From Streptomyces sp. WMMC500 (lineage in GTDB: Bacteria; Actinomycetota; Actinomycetes; Streptomycetales; Streptomycetaceae), in the NCBI RefSeq assembly GCF_027497195.1, contig NZ_CP114905.1, positions 7,790,001-7,854,000 on the forward strand: 64,000 nucleotides of DNA, given 5' to 3'. The notes beneath the pieces were generated by a model. It was not told the DNA's origin. It made no database searches and saw only the letters and a list, made by a program, of their open reading frames with translations. Every line of letters starts with the position of its first letter. The stretch's first letter is position 1. A program made the translations under genes and the position numbers. Of this stretch, positions 24,960 to 32,191 are shown one piece after another.

Positions 24960-25949
24960 GTGCGCACACGCCTCGTGGACCGGCTGGCGGAGCTGAGCCG
25001 CGGTGCCGGCGAGCCCGTGGTGATCGCCGACGGCCCGGACGTGACCGTCGTACGCGACGGGGGGACCGTACTCAAGGCGCACGCCCCGCGGCTCGACCCC
25101 GCGGCCCTCGCCGTCCGGCTGCGGGTGGCCGCGCACCCGCTGCTCGCGGGCATACTGCTGGCGCCTCTCGGCGGGCTGACCGGTCCCGTCGAGGGCAGGC
25201 AGGTGAGCCGCTGGCCGTACGGGACCACGGTTGCGCCGGACGCTCCCGAAGCGGCGCCGTGGCGGGCGGCGGGGCGGCTGACGGCCCGGCTCCACGCGGT
25301 ACCGGCGGACCGGCTGCCGGGTCCGCTGCCCCCGATGTCCGGCCAGGCGAACGCGGCCCGCGCCCTGGCGGCACTCCGCGCGACGCTCACCGTCCCCGCG
25401 CCCCGCGCGCCCGCGCCGCGCACGCCCGCGGACCCGGGCCCGGCCCCGGCACGTACTCCCGCCGCCGCACTCGTCCTGCGGGCCTGGGAGCGCCTGCCCG
25501 CGTGGGCCCGGGACGAGGAGCCCCGAGCCCGGCCCCGCGCCCTCCTCTGCCACGGCGACCTCCATCTCGGCCAACTCGTGCGCCATCCCGCCCCCGACGG
25601 GCCCTGGCACCTCATCGACGTCGACGACCTCGGCCTCGGCGAGCCCGCCTGGGACCTCGCCCGCCCCGCGGCCGGCTACGCCACCGGGCTCATCCCGGCC
25701 GCCGACTGGGCCGCCTTCCTCGCCGGCTACCGCGCCGCCGGCGGCCCCGCCGTCGCCCCCGGGGACGACCTCTGGCCGCCCGAGGTCGACGTGCCGGCCC
25801 GCGCCCTGACCGTCCAGCTCGCCGCCCGCGCCCTCGTCGACGCCGTGACGGGCGTGCGGCCCCTGGACGACACCGACCACGACCTGCTCGCCGCCTGCGC
25901 GCGTATCGCCGCCATGGGGGACGGGACGCGGCCGGGCGGCGCGACGTAG
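24960..25949 (+). CDS. Aminoglycoside phosphotransferase-fold kinase
   Basis: Encodes 329 residues. The APH catalytic loop is clear (LCHGDLHLGQL), followed by the metal-binding IDVDDLGLGEPAWDLA. The N-terminal lobe is short. Members phosphorylate aminoglycosides, homoserine, choline or other metabolites; this chromosomal single gene is more likely metabolic than resistance-related. A TAGGAT box six bases upstream of the GTG suggests a leaderless message. The next gene's -10 overlaps its stop codon. Confidence 0.88.
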   Translation: MRTRLVDRLAELSRGAGEPVVIADGPDVTVVRDGGTVLKAHAPRLDPAALAVRLRVAAHPLLAGILLAPLGGLTGPVEGRQVSRWPYGTTVAPDAPEAAPWRAAGRLTARLHAVPADRLPGPLPPMSGQANAARALAALRATLTVPAPRAPAPRTPADPGPAPARTPAAALVLRAWERLPAWARDEEPRARPRALLCHGDLHLGQLVRHPAPDGPWHLIDVDDLGLGEPAWDLARPAAGYATGLIPAADWAAFLAGYRAAGGPAVAPGDDLWPPEVDVPARALTVQLAARALVDAVTGVRPLDDTDHDLLAACARIAAMGDGTRPGGAT

Positions 25950-25952
25950 GCT
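25947..25952 (+). promoter_or_regulatory. -10 element overlapping the APH stop codon
   Basis: TAGGCT starts on the TAG stop of the APH gene and would initiate near 25959, giving a ~57-nt leader to the zinc-ribbon gene. Confidence 0.35.
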
Positions 25953-26015
25953 GTGCAGCCATGGCCGCCGTTCGTCATCCGCGACGGCGGGAGAGTTGAG
26001 GAGTTGAGGGCGACC

Positions 26016-26300
26016 ATGCAGTGTCCCAAGTGCCGTGCGCCGATGCAGACGTACAACCGCAACGGCGTGCAGATCGAGCAGTGCAGCGGGTGCCGGGGGA
26101 TCTTTCTCGACTACGGCGAGCTGGAGACCCTGAGCCGGCTCGAGTCCCAGTGGGCACAGCAGGCCCCGCCGCCCCCGCCGCCGCCCGCCCAGGGCTACCC
26201 GCAGCAGGCGCCGGGCTGGGGCGGTGGCCACCACGGCGGCCACGGCGGCCACTACGGTCACCGCAAGGGCGGCTTCTCCCGCATGCTCTTCTCGTCCTGA
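26016..26300 (+). CDS. TFIIB-type zinc-ribbon small protein
   Basis: Encodes 94 residues. Two CxxC pairs (CPKC, CSGC) with a GIFLDYGELE motif form the zf-TFIIB domain (about residues 1-42). A Gln/Pro-rich linker and a Gly/His-rich segment (GGHHGGHGGHYGHRKGG) follow. The ATG has GAGG-type sites upstream. Role unknown; the zinc ribbon suggests nucleic acid or protein contacts, and the His-rich tail could bind metal. Two hairpins follow the stop. Confidence 0.88.
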   Translation: MQCPKCRAPMQTYNRNGVQIEQCSGCRGIFLDYGELETLSRLESQWAQQAPPPPPPPAQGYPQQAPGWGGGHHGGHGGHYGHRKGGFSRMLFSS

Positions 26301-26310
26301 CCCGCGTCCT

Positions 26311-26337
26311 TCCGCCCCCGCCGCGCGCGGGGGCGGA
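26311..26337 (+). terminator. Hairpin after the zinc-ribbon gene
   Basis: TCCGCCCCCG / CGGGGGCGGA, a 10-bp stem with a 7-nt loop, 10 bp after the stop. Confidence 0.6.
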
Positions 26338-26350
26338 GCGACCGCACGCC

Positions 26351-26380
26351 AAAGGGCCGGAGCGAACTACTCCGGCCCTT
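26351..26380. terminator. Bidirectional terminator between zinc-ribbon gene and tRNA-Val
   Basis: AAGGGCCGGAG / CTCCGGCCCTT, an 11-bp perfect stem with a 7-nt loop. It is flanked by A on the left and a short T run on the right. It lies 14 bp beyond the 3' end of the leftward tRNA. Confidence 0.75.
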
Positions 26381-26393
26381 CGTCCTTCTGAGG

Positions 26394-26465
26394 TGCGCGG
26401 TACTGGGATTGAACCAGTGACCTCTTCCGTGTCAGGGAAGCGCTCTCCCGCTGAGCTAACCGCGC
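26394..26465 (-). tRNA. tRNA-Val(GAC)
   Basis: A 72-nt cloverleaf with a 7-bp acceptor stem (GCGCGGT/ACCGCGC), discriminator A, D-loop TTAGCTCAGCGGGA, anticodon loop CTGACAC and TPsiC arm GGTTCAATCC. The anticodon GAC reads GUC. No encoded CCA. Confidence 0.97.
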
Positions 26466-26537
26466 GTGGTTTCTGCGGCTAGATACTTCCACGCGCTGAC
26501 CGCCATCGCAAGTCCATGATCATCGTATGCCGGTACG

Positions 26538-26573
26538 GCCCGTGCCACCCGCCGGCGGGCGGGCGGCACGGGC
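26538..26573 (-). terminator. Terminator of the secreted protease gene
   Basis: GCCCGTGCC / GGCACGGGC outer stem with an inner CCCGCC/GGCGGG stem, starting 45 bp downstream of the protease stop on its strand. Confidence 0.6.
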
Positions 26574-26617
26574 GAGCGGTCACCGGCGAGGGGCCGGTGC
26601 CACGGGGTGCGGTCGCG

Positions 26618-27760
26618 CTACGCGGTGTGCAGCGTCAGCCCGTAGCGGCCGAGGATCTCGTTGACCGGCTGGTACCAGGTCTCGCCGCCGCTGCTGCAGT
26701 TGCCCCAGCCGCCGGACGTGACGCCCTGCGCCTGGTCGCCGCTGATGTACGAGCCGCCGGAGTCGCCGCCTTCCGCGCAGACGCTCGTCTTGGTCAACTG
26801 GTGGACGACGGCGCCGCCGCTGTAGTTGACCGTCTCGTTCTTGGCCAGCAGCGTGCCGCAGTGCCAGCGCGTGGTGGAGCCGGAGCGGCAGATGGAGGCG
26901 CCCACCGGGGCCTCCGCGGAGCCGCGGACGAGCTGGTCGGGCACGGTGCCCCAGCCGAGGACCACGGGCACGGTCCACCAGCCGCTGCCGACGTTGACCC
27001 AGGCGTAGTCGTTGTCGGGGAACGACGAGCCCTGGAAGGTGCCGATGTGCGAGCCGTCCCAGCCGCGCACCGCCGCGCCCACGCCGCCGCAGTGGCCGGC
27101 GGTGACGAAGCCGCCGTGCACCGAGAAGCCGATGGAGCAGCGGACGTTGCCCGTGTAGTACGGGTCCCCGCCGACGGTTCCGGCGGCGAAGGTGCCCGGC
27201 GCCTCGGCGACCGTCCCGACCTCGACGGGGCCCGCGGCGCGGGCCCGGGCGAGGAACGCGCGGACGGCGGCGTCGTCGCGGCGGTCGGCGACGACGTCGA
27301 CCCGGACGCCGTTGGCGCGCGCGTCGACGCGCCAACTGGCCACCCCGGCGGGCGCGGAGAGCCCGTCGAGGCGCTTCAACGTGGCGTCCAGCTCGGCGGC
27401 GCTGTGCTCGACGACGCGGACGTCCGCGCCCGTCGCCCGTACCGCGTCGGCGTGCCGCGCGGAGGTGACGGCGACGGTGAGCCGGCCGCTGTCCGCGTCG
27501 AACCAGGAGCCGCCGTAGGCGGATCCGGCGGCGCGCTCGGCCTTCTTCTCGACCGCGGCCGCCCGGCGTTCGTCGGCCAGCCGCTCCCGGGCCTGGTCGG
27601 GCGTCAGGCCGAGATCCCGCTCCAGCGCGGTCAGCAGGCCGGGCGAGAGCCGCTGCGCGGAGTCCGCGCCGGCGGCCGGGGCGAGGGCGGCGGCGCCGCC
27701 CCAGGTGCTCAGCAACAGGAGTGCGGACAGGCCGAGCCTTAATCCGAAGGTGCGTCTCAC
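26618..27760 (-). CDS. Secreted streptogrisin-type serine protease, prepro form
   Basis: Encodes 380 residues. The GTG start has GAAAGG upstream. There is a signal peptide (about 1-33), a ~160-residue prodomain of the alpha-lytic type, and a mature enzyme from about residue 195. The catalytic triad is His223 (TAGHC), Asp251 and Ser334 (GGDSGG). Six cysteines pair as expected for streptogrisins (208/224, 291/301, 328/355). Extracellular protein digestion is the expected role. A 16-bp palindrome upstream suggests repressor control. Confidence 0.95.
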   Translation of the reverse strand: MRRTFGLRLGLSALLLLSTWGGAAALAPAAGADSAQRLSPGLLTALERDLGLTPDQARERLADERRAAAVEKKAERAAGSAYGGSWFDADSGRLTVAVTSARHADAVRATGADVRVVEHSAAELDATLKRLDGLSAPAGVASWRVDARANGVRVDVVADRRDDAAVRAFLARARAAGPVEVGTVAEAPGTFAAGTVGGDPYYTGNVRCSIGFSVHGGFVTAGHCGGVGAAVRGWDGSHIGTFQGSSFPDNDYAWVNVGSGWWTVPVVLGWGTVPDQLVRGSAEAPVGASICRSGSTTRWHCGTLLAKNETVNYSGGAVVHQLTKTSVCAEGGDSGGSYISGDQAQGVTSGGWGNCSSGGETWYQPVNEILGRYGLTLHTA

Positions 27761-27815
27761 GATGGCGGACCTTTCTGTAGTTCCCTCATGTCGAGTGGGG
27801 GTGGAACACAGATGG

Positions 27816-27831
27816 TTGAGAGCGCTCTCAA
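27816..27831 (-). promoter_or_regulatory. LacI-family-type operator palindrome upstream of the protease
   Basis: TTGAGAGCGCTCTCAA is a perfect 16-bp palindrome 56 bp upstream of the protease GTG. The central AGCGCT core and flanks match the general style of LacI-family operators in actinobacteria (CebR/CelR sites read TGGGAGCGCTCCCA). No LacI-family gene lies in the window. Confidence 0.55.
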
Positions 27832-27893
27832 TCGGCGCGCTGTCACCACAGCACGGGCCCGCATGTTTGTCCAGACCTTTCGCAGGCGCGACG

Positions 27894-27931
27894 AGGCGCC
27901 GCCCGGACCCGCACGGGACCGGGCGGCGCCT
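27894..27931 (-). terminator. Terminator of the Eis-like gene
   Basis: AGGCGCCGCCCGG / CCGGGCGGCGCCT, a perfect 13-bp stem with a 12-nt loop. It starts 41 bp past the stop of the Eis-like gene and lies upstream of the protease promoter region. Confidence 0.75.
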
Positions 27932-27972
27932 GCCAACCGCCTTGCGGCGTACGTCTCTTCGGGCGTGCCGCG

Positions 27973-29208
27973 CTAGAACTCCTCGACGGTGTGCGGCAGC
28001 AGCGGCGTGCGCAGCGCCGCGTCGAGCGCGTCGGCCGCGCCCGCGGTGTGCTCGGTCGCCAGGCCGGCGCCGACGGCCGCGGCGAGGGTGGTGCCGCCGA
28101 GGTAGGCGGCGGACAGGTCGCGTACGTCGACGGTGAGGTCCGGCACCGCGTCGGACGTCTCGTACGCGGCCGGAGCGCCGGGCGCGGCGGTGAGCCGGTA
28201 GGTGCCGGCGTTGGCCGGCATCGCGGTGTCCGTCACCGCCAGCACGACGTCCGCCGCGGCGGCCCAGGAGCGCAGCCGCAGGGCCGTGCCGACGTCGGTC
28301 AGCCGCACCCACAGCGCCGGGAAGGTGCTCGTGACCCGTACCTGGTCGCGGTCGGCGGCGAAGAGCAGCAGGGGGTCGTCGAGCGGGCGGCCCCAGGCGC
28401 GTACCGTGCCGGTCAGGTCGAGGGAGACGAGGTAGCGCCACAGCGCCGCGGCCACGGCCGGGGTGTCCGCCTCCAGCTCGTCCAGGCGTACCAGGCCCGG
28501 GGAGCCGGGGCGGTCGCCCTCGTCCTTCGTACGGTAGACGGCGTAGCCGGCGAGGGGGTCGCCGAGGGCGACGACGCGCGGCCGGGAGAAGTCCTCGTCG
28601 TCCGGATCCTGTTCGACCATCCACTCCTTGGCCCACCACTCCTCGCTGCGCGCGGGCCGGCCGCCGCGCGCCGCGCGGGTGCGGTCGTAGTAGGGGCCGA
28701 GCAGCGCGGGCGCCGCGGCCGGGTCGACCAGCCGCAGGGGCCGCTCGTCGGGGGTGATCCGCAGCCGCAGTGCCTCCCGGGAGTCGATCTCGACGGTCGC
28801 GCCGTACGTGCCGGGGCCGAAGCCGAACCGCCCGTAGATGGCGGTCTCCGACGCCCACAGCGCCGCCATCGGCCAGCCCTCGGCCGTGCACCGCGCGAAC
28901 AGCTCGGCGATCATCCCGGAGAGCACCCCGCGACGCCGGTGGGTGGGCGCGACGGAGACGAACGTCAGGCTGGGGCAGGGGAGTTCGGCGCCGGGGACGG
29001 CCATGGTGAACGGCAGTGTGGCGACCATGCCGACCAGCGTGTCCGCGTCGTACGCGCCGATGCGCAGGCAGCCGGCCAGGAGTTCGTGATGGCGTTTGCG
29101 AAGCGCGTCCTCGGGCTTCTCGTGGAAGACCAGATAGGCCAGTTCCTGCGCCCGGTCGATGTCACTTTCGGGTATTTCACGGAACACAATGGCAGCACGG
29201 TCGTTCAT
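27973..29208 (-). CDS. Eis-like GNAT acetyltransferase
   Basis: Encodes 411 residues, the usual Eis length. The N-terminal GNAT domain has VSVAPTHRRRGVLSGMI as its acetyl-CoA loop and YGRFGFGPGTYGATVEID. A second GNAT-like and an SCP2-like C-terminal part follow, ending TVEEF. In mycobacteria Eis acetylates aminoglycosides and lysines; here the substrate is unknown. A TAGTGT box (29215-29220) ends six bases before the ATG, with no ribosome site, so the transcript is probably leaderless. The repeat array begins about 80 bp upstream. Confidence 0.88.
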   Translation of the reverse strand: MNDRAAIVFREIPESDIDRAQELAYLVFHEKPEDALRKRHHELLAGCLRIGAYDADTLVGMVATLPFTMAVPGAELPCPSLTFVSVAPTHRRRGVLSGMIAELFARCTAEGWPMAALWASETAIYGRFGFGPGTYGATVEIDSREALRLRITPDERPLRLVDPAAAPALLGPYYDRTRAARGGRPARSEEWWAKEWMVEQDPDDEDFSRPRVVALGDPLAGYAVYRTKDEGDRPGSPGLVRLDELEADTPAVAAALWRYLVSLDLTGTVRAWGRPLDDPLLLFAADRDQVRVTSTFPALWVRLTDVGTALRLRSWAAAADVVLAVTDTAMPANAGTYRLTAAPGAPAAYETSDAVPDLTVDVRDLSAAYLGGTTLAAAVGAGLATEHTAGAADALDAALRTPLLPHTVEEF

Positions 29209-29214
29209 ATTCCG

Positions 29215-29220
29215 ACACTA
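29215..29220 (-). promoter_or_regulatory. -10 element for leaderless Eis-like gene
   Basis: Read on the minus strand, TAGTGT is followed by six bases and the ATG at 29208. Confidence 0.4.
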
Positions 29221-29286
29221 TCCGTCACACCCGAACCGCGCACATCGCTTTCCTGTCAGGCTCGGGACCCGCGCGGGTCGCCCTTC

Positions 29287-29710
29287 GGCTCCGGGGGGCG
29301 GGGGCGGAGCCCTCGCAGAAGCGACGAAGCCGACCCGGCCCGCGCGTTCCGCGGGCGCAGGTCGGCTGTCGGCTCCGGGGGTGCGGGGGCGGAGCCCCTG
29401 CAGAAGCGACGAAGCCGACCCGGCCCGCGCGTTCCGCGGGCGCAGGTCGGCTGTCGGCTCCGGGGGTGCGGGGGCGGAGCCCCCGTAGAAGCGACGAAGC
29501 CGACCCGGCCCGCGCGTTCCGCGGGCGCAGGTCGGCTGTCGGCTCCGGGGGTGCGGGGGCGGAGCCCCTGCAGAAGCGACGAAGCCGACCCGGCCCGCGC
29601 GTTCCGCGGGTACAGGTCGGCTGTCGGCTCCGGGGGTGCGGGGGCGGAGCCCCTGCAGAAGCGACGAAGCCGACCCGGCCCGCGCGTTCCGCGGGCGCAG
29701 GTCGGCTGTC
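29287..29710. repeat. 85-bp tandem repeat array behind tRNA-Val (five units)
   Basis: Five near-identical head-to-tail units start at 29287, 29371, 29456, 29541 and 29626 (the first is 84 bp). Each carries two hairpins: an arm pair around CCCGCGGAACGCGCGGG and a GC stem around GGGGGC-GGA-GCCCC. The array ends within 8 bp of the tRNA-Val 3' end. It is non-coding, although it stays open in several frames because the unit has no stops in them. A copy family member lies at 36331-36584 in inverted orientation. Confidence 0.9.
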
Positions 29711-29717
29711 GGCTTGG

Positions 29718-29789
29718 TGGACGATACTGGGATTGAACCAGTGACCCCTTCCGTGTCAGGGAAGTGCTCTCCCGCTGAGCTAATCGTCC
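29718..29789 (-). tRNA. tRNA-Val(GAC)
   Basis: 72 nt, acceptor GGACGAT/ATCGTCC with discriminator A, anticodon loop CTGACAC (GAC), TPsiC GGTTCAATCC. Its body is almost identical to the tRNA-Val(GAC) at 26394-26465 apart from the acceptor stem. It is last in a three-tRNA transcript and is directly followed by the repeat array. Confidence 0.97.
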
Positions 29790-29790
29790 G

Positions 29791-29861
29791 AGGTGGAGAC
29801 GGGATTTGAACCCGTGTAGACGGCTTTGCAGGCCGTTGCCTCGCCTCTCGGCCACTCCACC
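29791..29861 (-). tRNA. tRNA-Cys(GCA)
   Basis: 71 nt, acceptor GGTGGAG/CTCCACC, discriminator U as normal for tRNA-Cys, anticodon loop CTGCAAA (GCA). Only one base separates it from tRNA-Val. Confidence 0.97.
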
Positions 29862-29887
29862 GGCGGGGGCCCGGGAGACCCCCATCG

Positions 29888-29960
29888 AGCGGACGACGAG
29901 ATTCGAACTCGCGACCCTCACCTTGGCAAGGTGATGCTCTACCAACTGAGCTACGTCCGC
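29888..29960 (-). tRNA. tRNA-Gly(GCC)
   Basis: 73 nt, acceptor GCGGACG/CGTCCGC, discriminator U, anticodon loop TTGGCAA (GCC), D-loop TAGCTCAGTTGG. It is first in the Gly-Cys-Val cluster. Confidence 0.97.
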
Positions 29961-30009
29961 CGGTCGTGCTCCGAAGGCGCCGGTGGGGCGCTTCCGGTAG
30001 TAGTCATGA

Positions 30010-30037
30010 ACCTTAGCGGATTCCGGAGCCAGCTCAA
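30010..30037 (-). promoter_or_regulatory. Promoter for the tRNA-Gly-Cys-Val cluster
   Basis: On the minus strand, TTGAGC (-35, 30032-30037) and TAAGGT (-10, 30010-30015) are separated by 16 bp. This is close to the housekeeping consensus and lies about 50 bp upstream of tRNA-Gly. Confidence 0.55.
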
Positions 30038-30111
30038 ATTCGTTTCCCCCACGCGTCCGGCCCCGCCCCGCCCGGCCCGCGCCGGGCCGGGCGGGGGCTC
30101 CGCCGCCGCCT

Positions 30112-30117
30112 TAGACT
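30112..30117 (+). promoter_or_regulatory. -10 element for leaderless pabB
   Basis: TAGACT ends six bases before the GTG at 30124, with no ribosome site. Confidence 0.45.
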
Positions 30118-30123
30118 CACGGC

Positions 30124-31299
30124 GTGCCCCGCCTCGCCCCGCTCGCCCGCTTCGGCGGTCTCGTCGCCTCCGACCTGCGCGACGTGACCGGCGACCCGGC
30201 CGCGCTCGACTCGTCGGGCTGGTGGGCCGTCGTCGTCGGGTACGAGGGCCGGACGGTGTGCGCGCGCTTCGGGGACGTACGCCCCGATCCGCACCCGCCC
30301 GCCCGCCGCGCGCGCCGCTGGCGCGGCCCCGGCGCCGCGTGCTGGACCAGCTCGCTCGACCGCGCCGGGTACGTCGCGGGGGTGCACCGCATACGGGAGC
30401 GCATCGCCGCCGGCGACGTCTACCAGGTCAACCTCTGCCGCATCCTCACCGCCCCGCTCCCCGGCCCGGGAAGCTCCACCGGCGCACCCGACGCAGCCTC
30501 CAAATGCGACACAGCCGACACAGCCGACACAGCCGACACAGCCGACACAGCCGACACAGCCGACACAGCCGACACAGCCGACACAGCCGACGTCGACGCC
30601 CTCGCCGCCGTCCTCGCCCGCGGCAACCCCGCCCCGTACGCCGGCGTCGTCCGGCTGCCCGCGCACGGCGTCGAGGTCGCCACCGCCTCGCCCGAGCTGT
30701 ACCTGCGCCGCGCCGGCCGCACCGTCGAGTCCGGCCCGATCAAGGGCACCGGCCGCACCGCCGCCGACCTCACCGCGAAGGACCGCGCCGAGAACGTCAT
30801 GATCGTCGACCTCGTCCGCAACGACCTCGGCCGCGTCTGCACCACCGGCTCCGTCACCGTGCCCGCGCTGTGCGCGGTCGAGGAGCACCCCGGCCTCGTC
30901 CACCTCGTCTCCACCGTCCGCGGCGAGCTGGCCCCCGGCGCCGGCTGGGCCGAGCTGATCGGCGCCACCTTCCCGGCCGGCTCCATCACCGGCGCACCGA
31001 AGAGCAGCGCGCTGCGGCTCATCGACGAGCTGGAGACCGCCCCCCGCGGCCCGTACTGCGGCGGCGTCGGCTGGGTCGACGCCGATCGCGGCACGGGCGA
31101 ACTGGCCGTCGGCATCCGCACGTTCTGGATCGACCGCGCCGTCGCCGGCGGCCCCGTGCTGCGCTTCGGCACCGGCGCGGGCATCACCTGGGGCTCGGAT
31201 CCGGGGCGGGAGTGGCGGGAGACCGAACTGAAGGCGGCCCGGCTGCTCGCGGTAGCGTCGGAGGGGGAAGTCACGAGTGAAGGGACCGTACGTCCATGA
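30124..31299 (+). CDS. pabB: Aminodeoxychorismate synthase component I, PabB-type
   Basis: Encodes 391 residues. The chorismate-binding domain motifs are clear: RIAAGDVYQVNLCR, SPELYLRR, PIKGTGRT, VDLVRNDLGR, FPAGSITGAPK and GTGAGITWGSDP. With a glutamine amidotransferase partner it converts chorismate to aminodeoxychorismate for folate. The next gene, coupled by ATGA, is the matching lyase, which supports PabB over TrpE. An Asp-Thr-Ala tripeptide is repeated nine times around residues 129-155, in a loop after the INLCR-like segment. No amidotransferase gene lies in the window. Confidence 0.9.
   Translation: MPRLAPLARFGGLVASDLRDVTGDPAALDSSGWWAVVVGYEGRTVCARFGDVRPDPHPPARRARRWRGPGAACWTSSLDRAGYVAGVHRIRERIAAGDVYQVNLCRILTAPLPGPGSSTGAPDAASKCDTADTADTADTADTADTADTADTADTADVDALAAVLARGNPAPYAGVVRLPAHGVEVATASPELYLRRAGRTVESGPIKGTGRTAADLTAKDRAENVMIVDLVRNDLGRVCTTGSVTVPALCAVEEHPGLVHLVSTVRGELAPGAGWAELIGATFPAGSITGAPKSSALRLIDELETAPRGPYCGGVGWVDADRGTGELAVGIRTFWIDRAVAGGPVLRFGTGAGITWGSDPGREWRETELKAARLLAVASEGEVTSEGTVRP
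30508..30588 (+). repeat. 9-bp minisatellite (nine units) inside pabB
   Basis: Nine perfect copies of GACACAGCC run in frame, encoding Asp-Thr-Ala nine times. ACA is a rare threonine codon in such GC-rich genes, so the unit looks recently expanded. Confidence 0.95.
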
Positions 31300-32135
31300 A
31301 GGTCTGGCTCGACGGCGGGCTGCGCGAGGTCGCCGAGGCACGGGTGTCCGTCTTCGACCACGGCATCACCGTGGGCGACGGCGTCTTCGAGACGCTGAAG
31401 GCCACCGGCGGCACCGCCTTCGCCCTCACCCGGCACCTGGAGCGCCTGGCCCGCTCCGCCCGCGGCCTCGGCCTGCCCGAGCCCGACCTGGACGAGGTGC
31501 GCCGGGCCTGCGCCGCGGTGCTGGCCGCCGAGCCCGTGCCGCACGGCCGGCTGCGCATCACGTACACCGGCGGCGCCGCGCCCCTGTCCTCCCACCGCAG
31601 TGACGCGGACGACAGCCGGCCCACCCTGGTCGTCGCCCTCGCCGCCGCCGCGCCGCGGCCGGACGAGACGGACGTCGTCACCGTGCCCTGGACGCGCAAC
31701 GAGCGCGGGGCCGTCACGGGCCTGAAGACCACGTCGTACGCGGAGAACGTCGTCGCGCTGGCCCGCGCGCACGACGGCGGCGCCAGCGAAGCGCTCCTCG
31801 CCAACACCCGCGACCGGCTCTGCGAGGGCACCGGCTCCAACGTCTTCGTCGTCCTCGACGGCGAAGTGCACACCCCGCCGCTCGCCTCCGGCTGCCTGGC
31901 CGGCATCACGCGGCGGCTGCTGCTGGAGTGGACCGGCGCCCGGGAGACGGACCTGCCGTTCTCGGTGCTCGCGCCGGGCGGCGGGGCGGAGGAGGTCTTC
32001 CTGACGTCCTCGCTCCGCGACGTCCAGGCCGTACGCCATCTCGACGGCCGTGAACTGCCCGGGGTGCACGGGCCGGTCACGGCGAAGGCGATGCAGGTGT
32101 TCGCCGAGCGGTCGGCGGCGGACGTCGACCCGTAA
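31296..32135 (+). CDS. pabC: Aminodeoxychorismate lyase (class IV aminotransferase fold)
   Basis: Encodes 279 residues. It begins MKVWLDGGL and shows the fold-type IV PLP features: VFDHGITVGDGVFETLKATG near the N-terminus, the PLP lysine in VTGLKTTSYAENVVAL, and EGTGSNVFVV followed by SGCLAGITR. It splits aminodeoxychorismate into p-aminobenzoate and pyruvate. The ATG overlaps the pabB stop. A D-amino-acid or branched-chain aminotransferase is possible by fold, but the context favours PabC. Confidence 0.9.
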   Translation: MKVWLDGGLREVAEARVSVFDHGITVGDGVFETLKATGGTAFALTRHLERLARSARGLGLPEPDLDEVRRACAAVLAAEPVPHGRLRITYTGGAAPLSSHRSDADDSRPTLVVALAAAAPRPDETDVVTVPWTRNERGAVTGLKTTSYAENVVALARAHDGGASEALLANTRDRLCEGTGSNVFVVLDGEVHTPPLASGCLAGITRRLLLEWTGARETDLPFSVLAPGGGAEEVFLTSSLRDVQAVRHLDGRELPGVHGPVTAKAMQVFAERSAADVDP

Positions 32136-32191
32136 CGGCGCCGGACGACCGGGAGCGGAACGCCGAGCGGTGCGAGGACGGAGGGGATGCG

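Noticed and set aside
29287..29710. CRISPR array
   Set aside because: The units are contiguous 85-bp copies without variable spacers, and no cas genes are nearby.
29718..29960. Integrated element at the tRNA genes
   Set aside because: No integrase, excisionase or direct repeat of a tRNA 3' end was seen; flanking genes are ordinary core genes.
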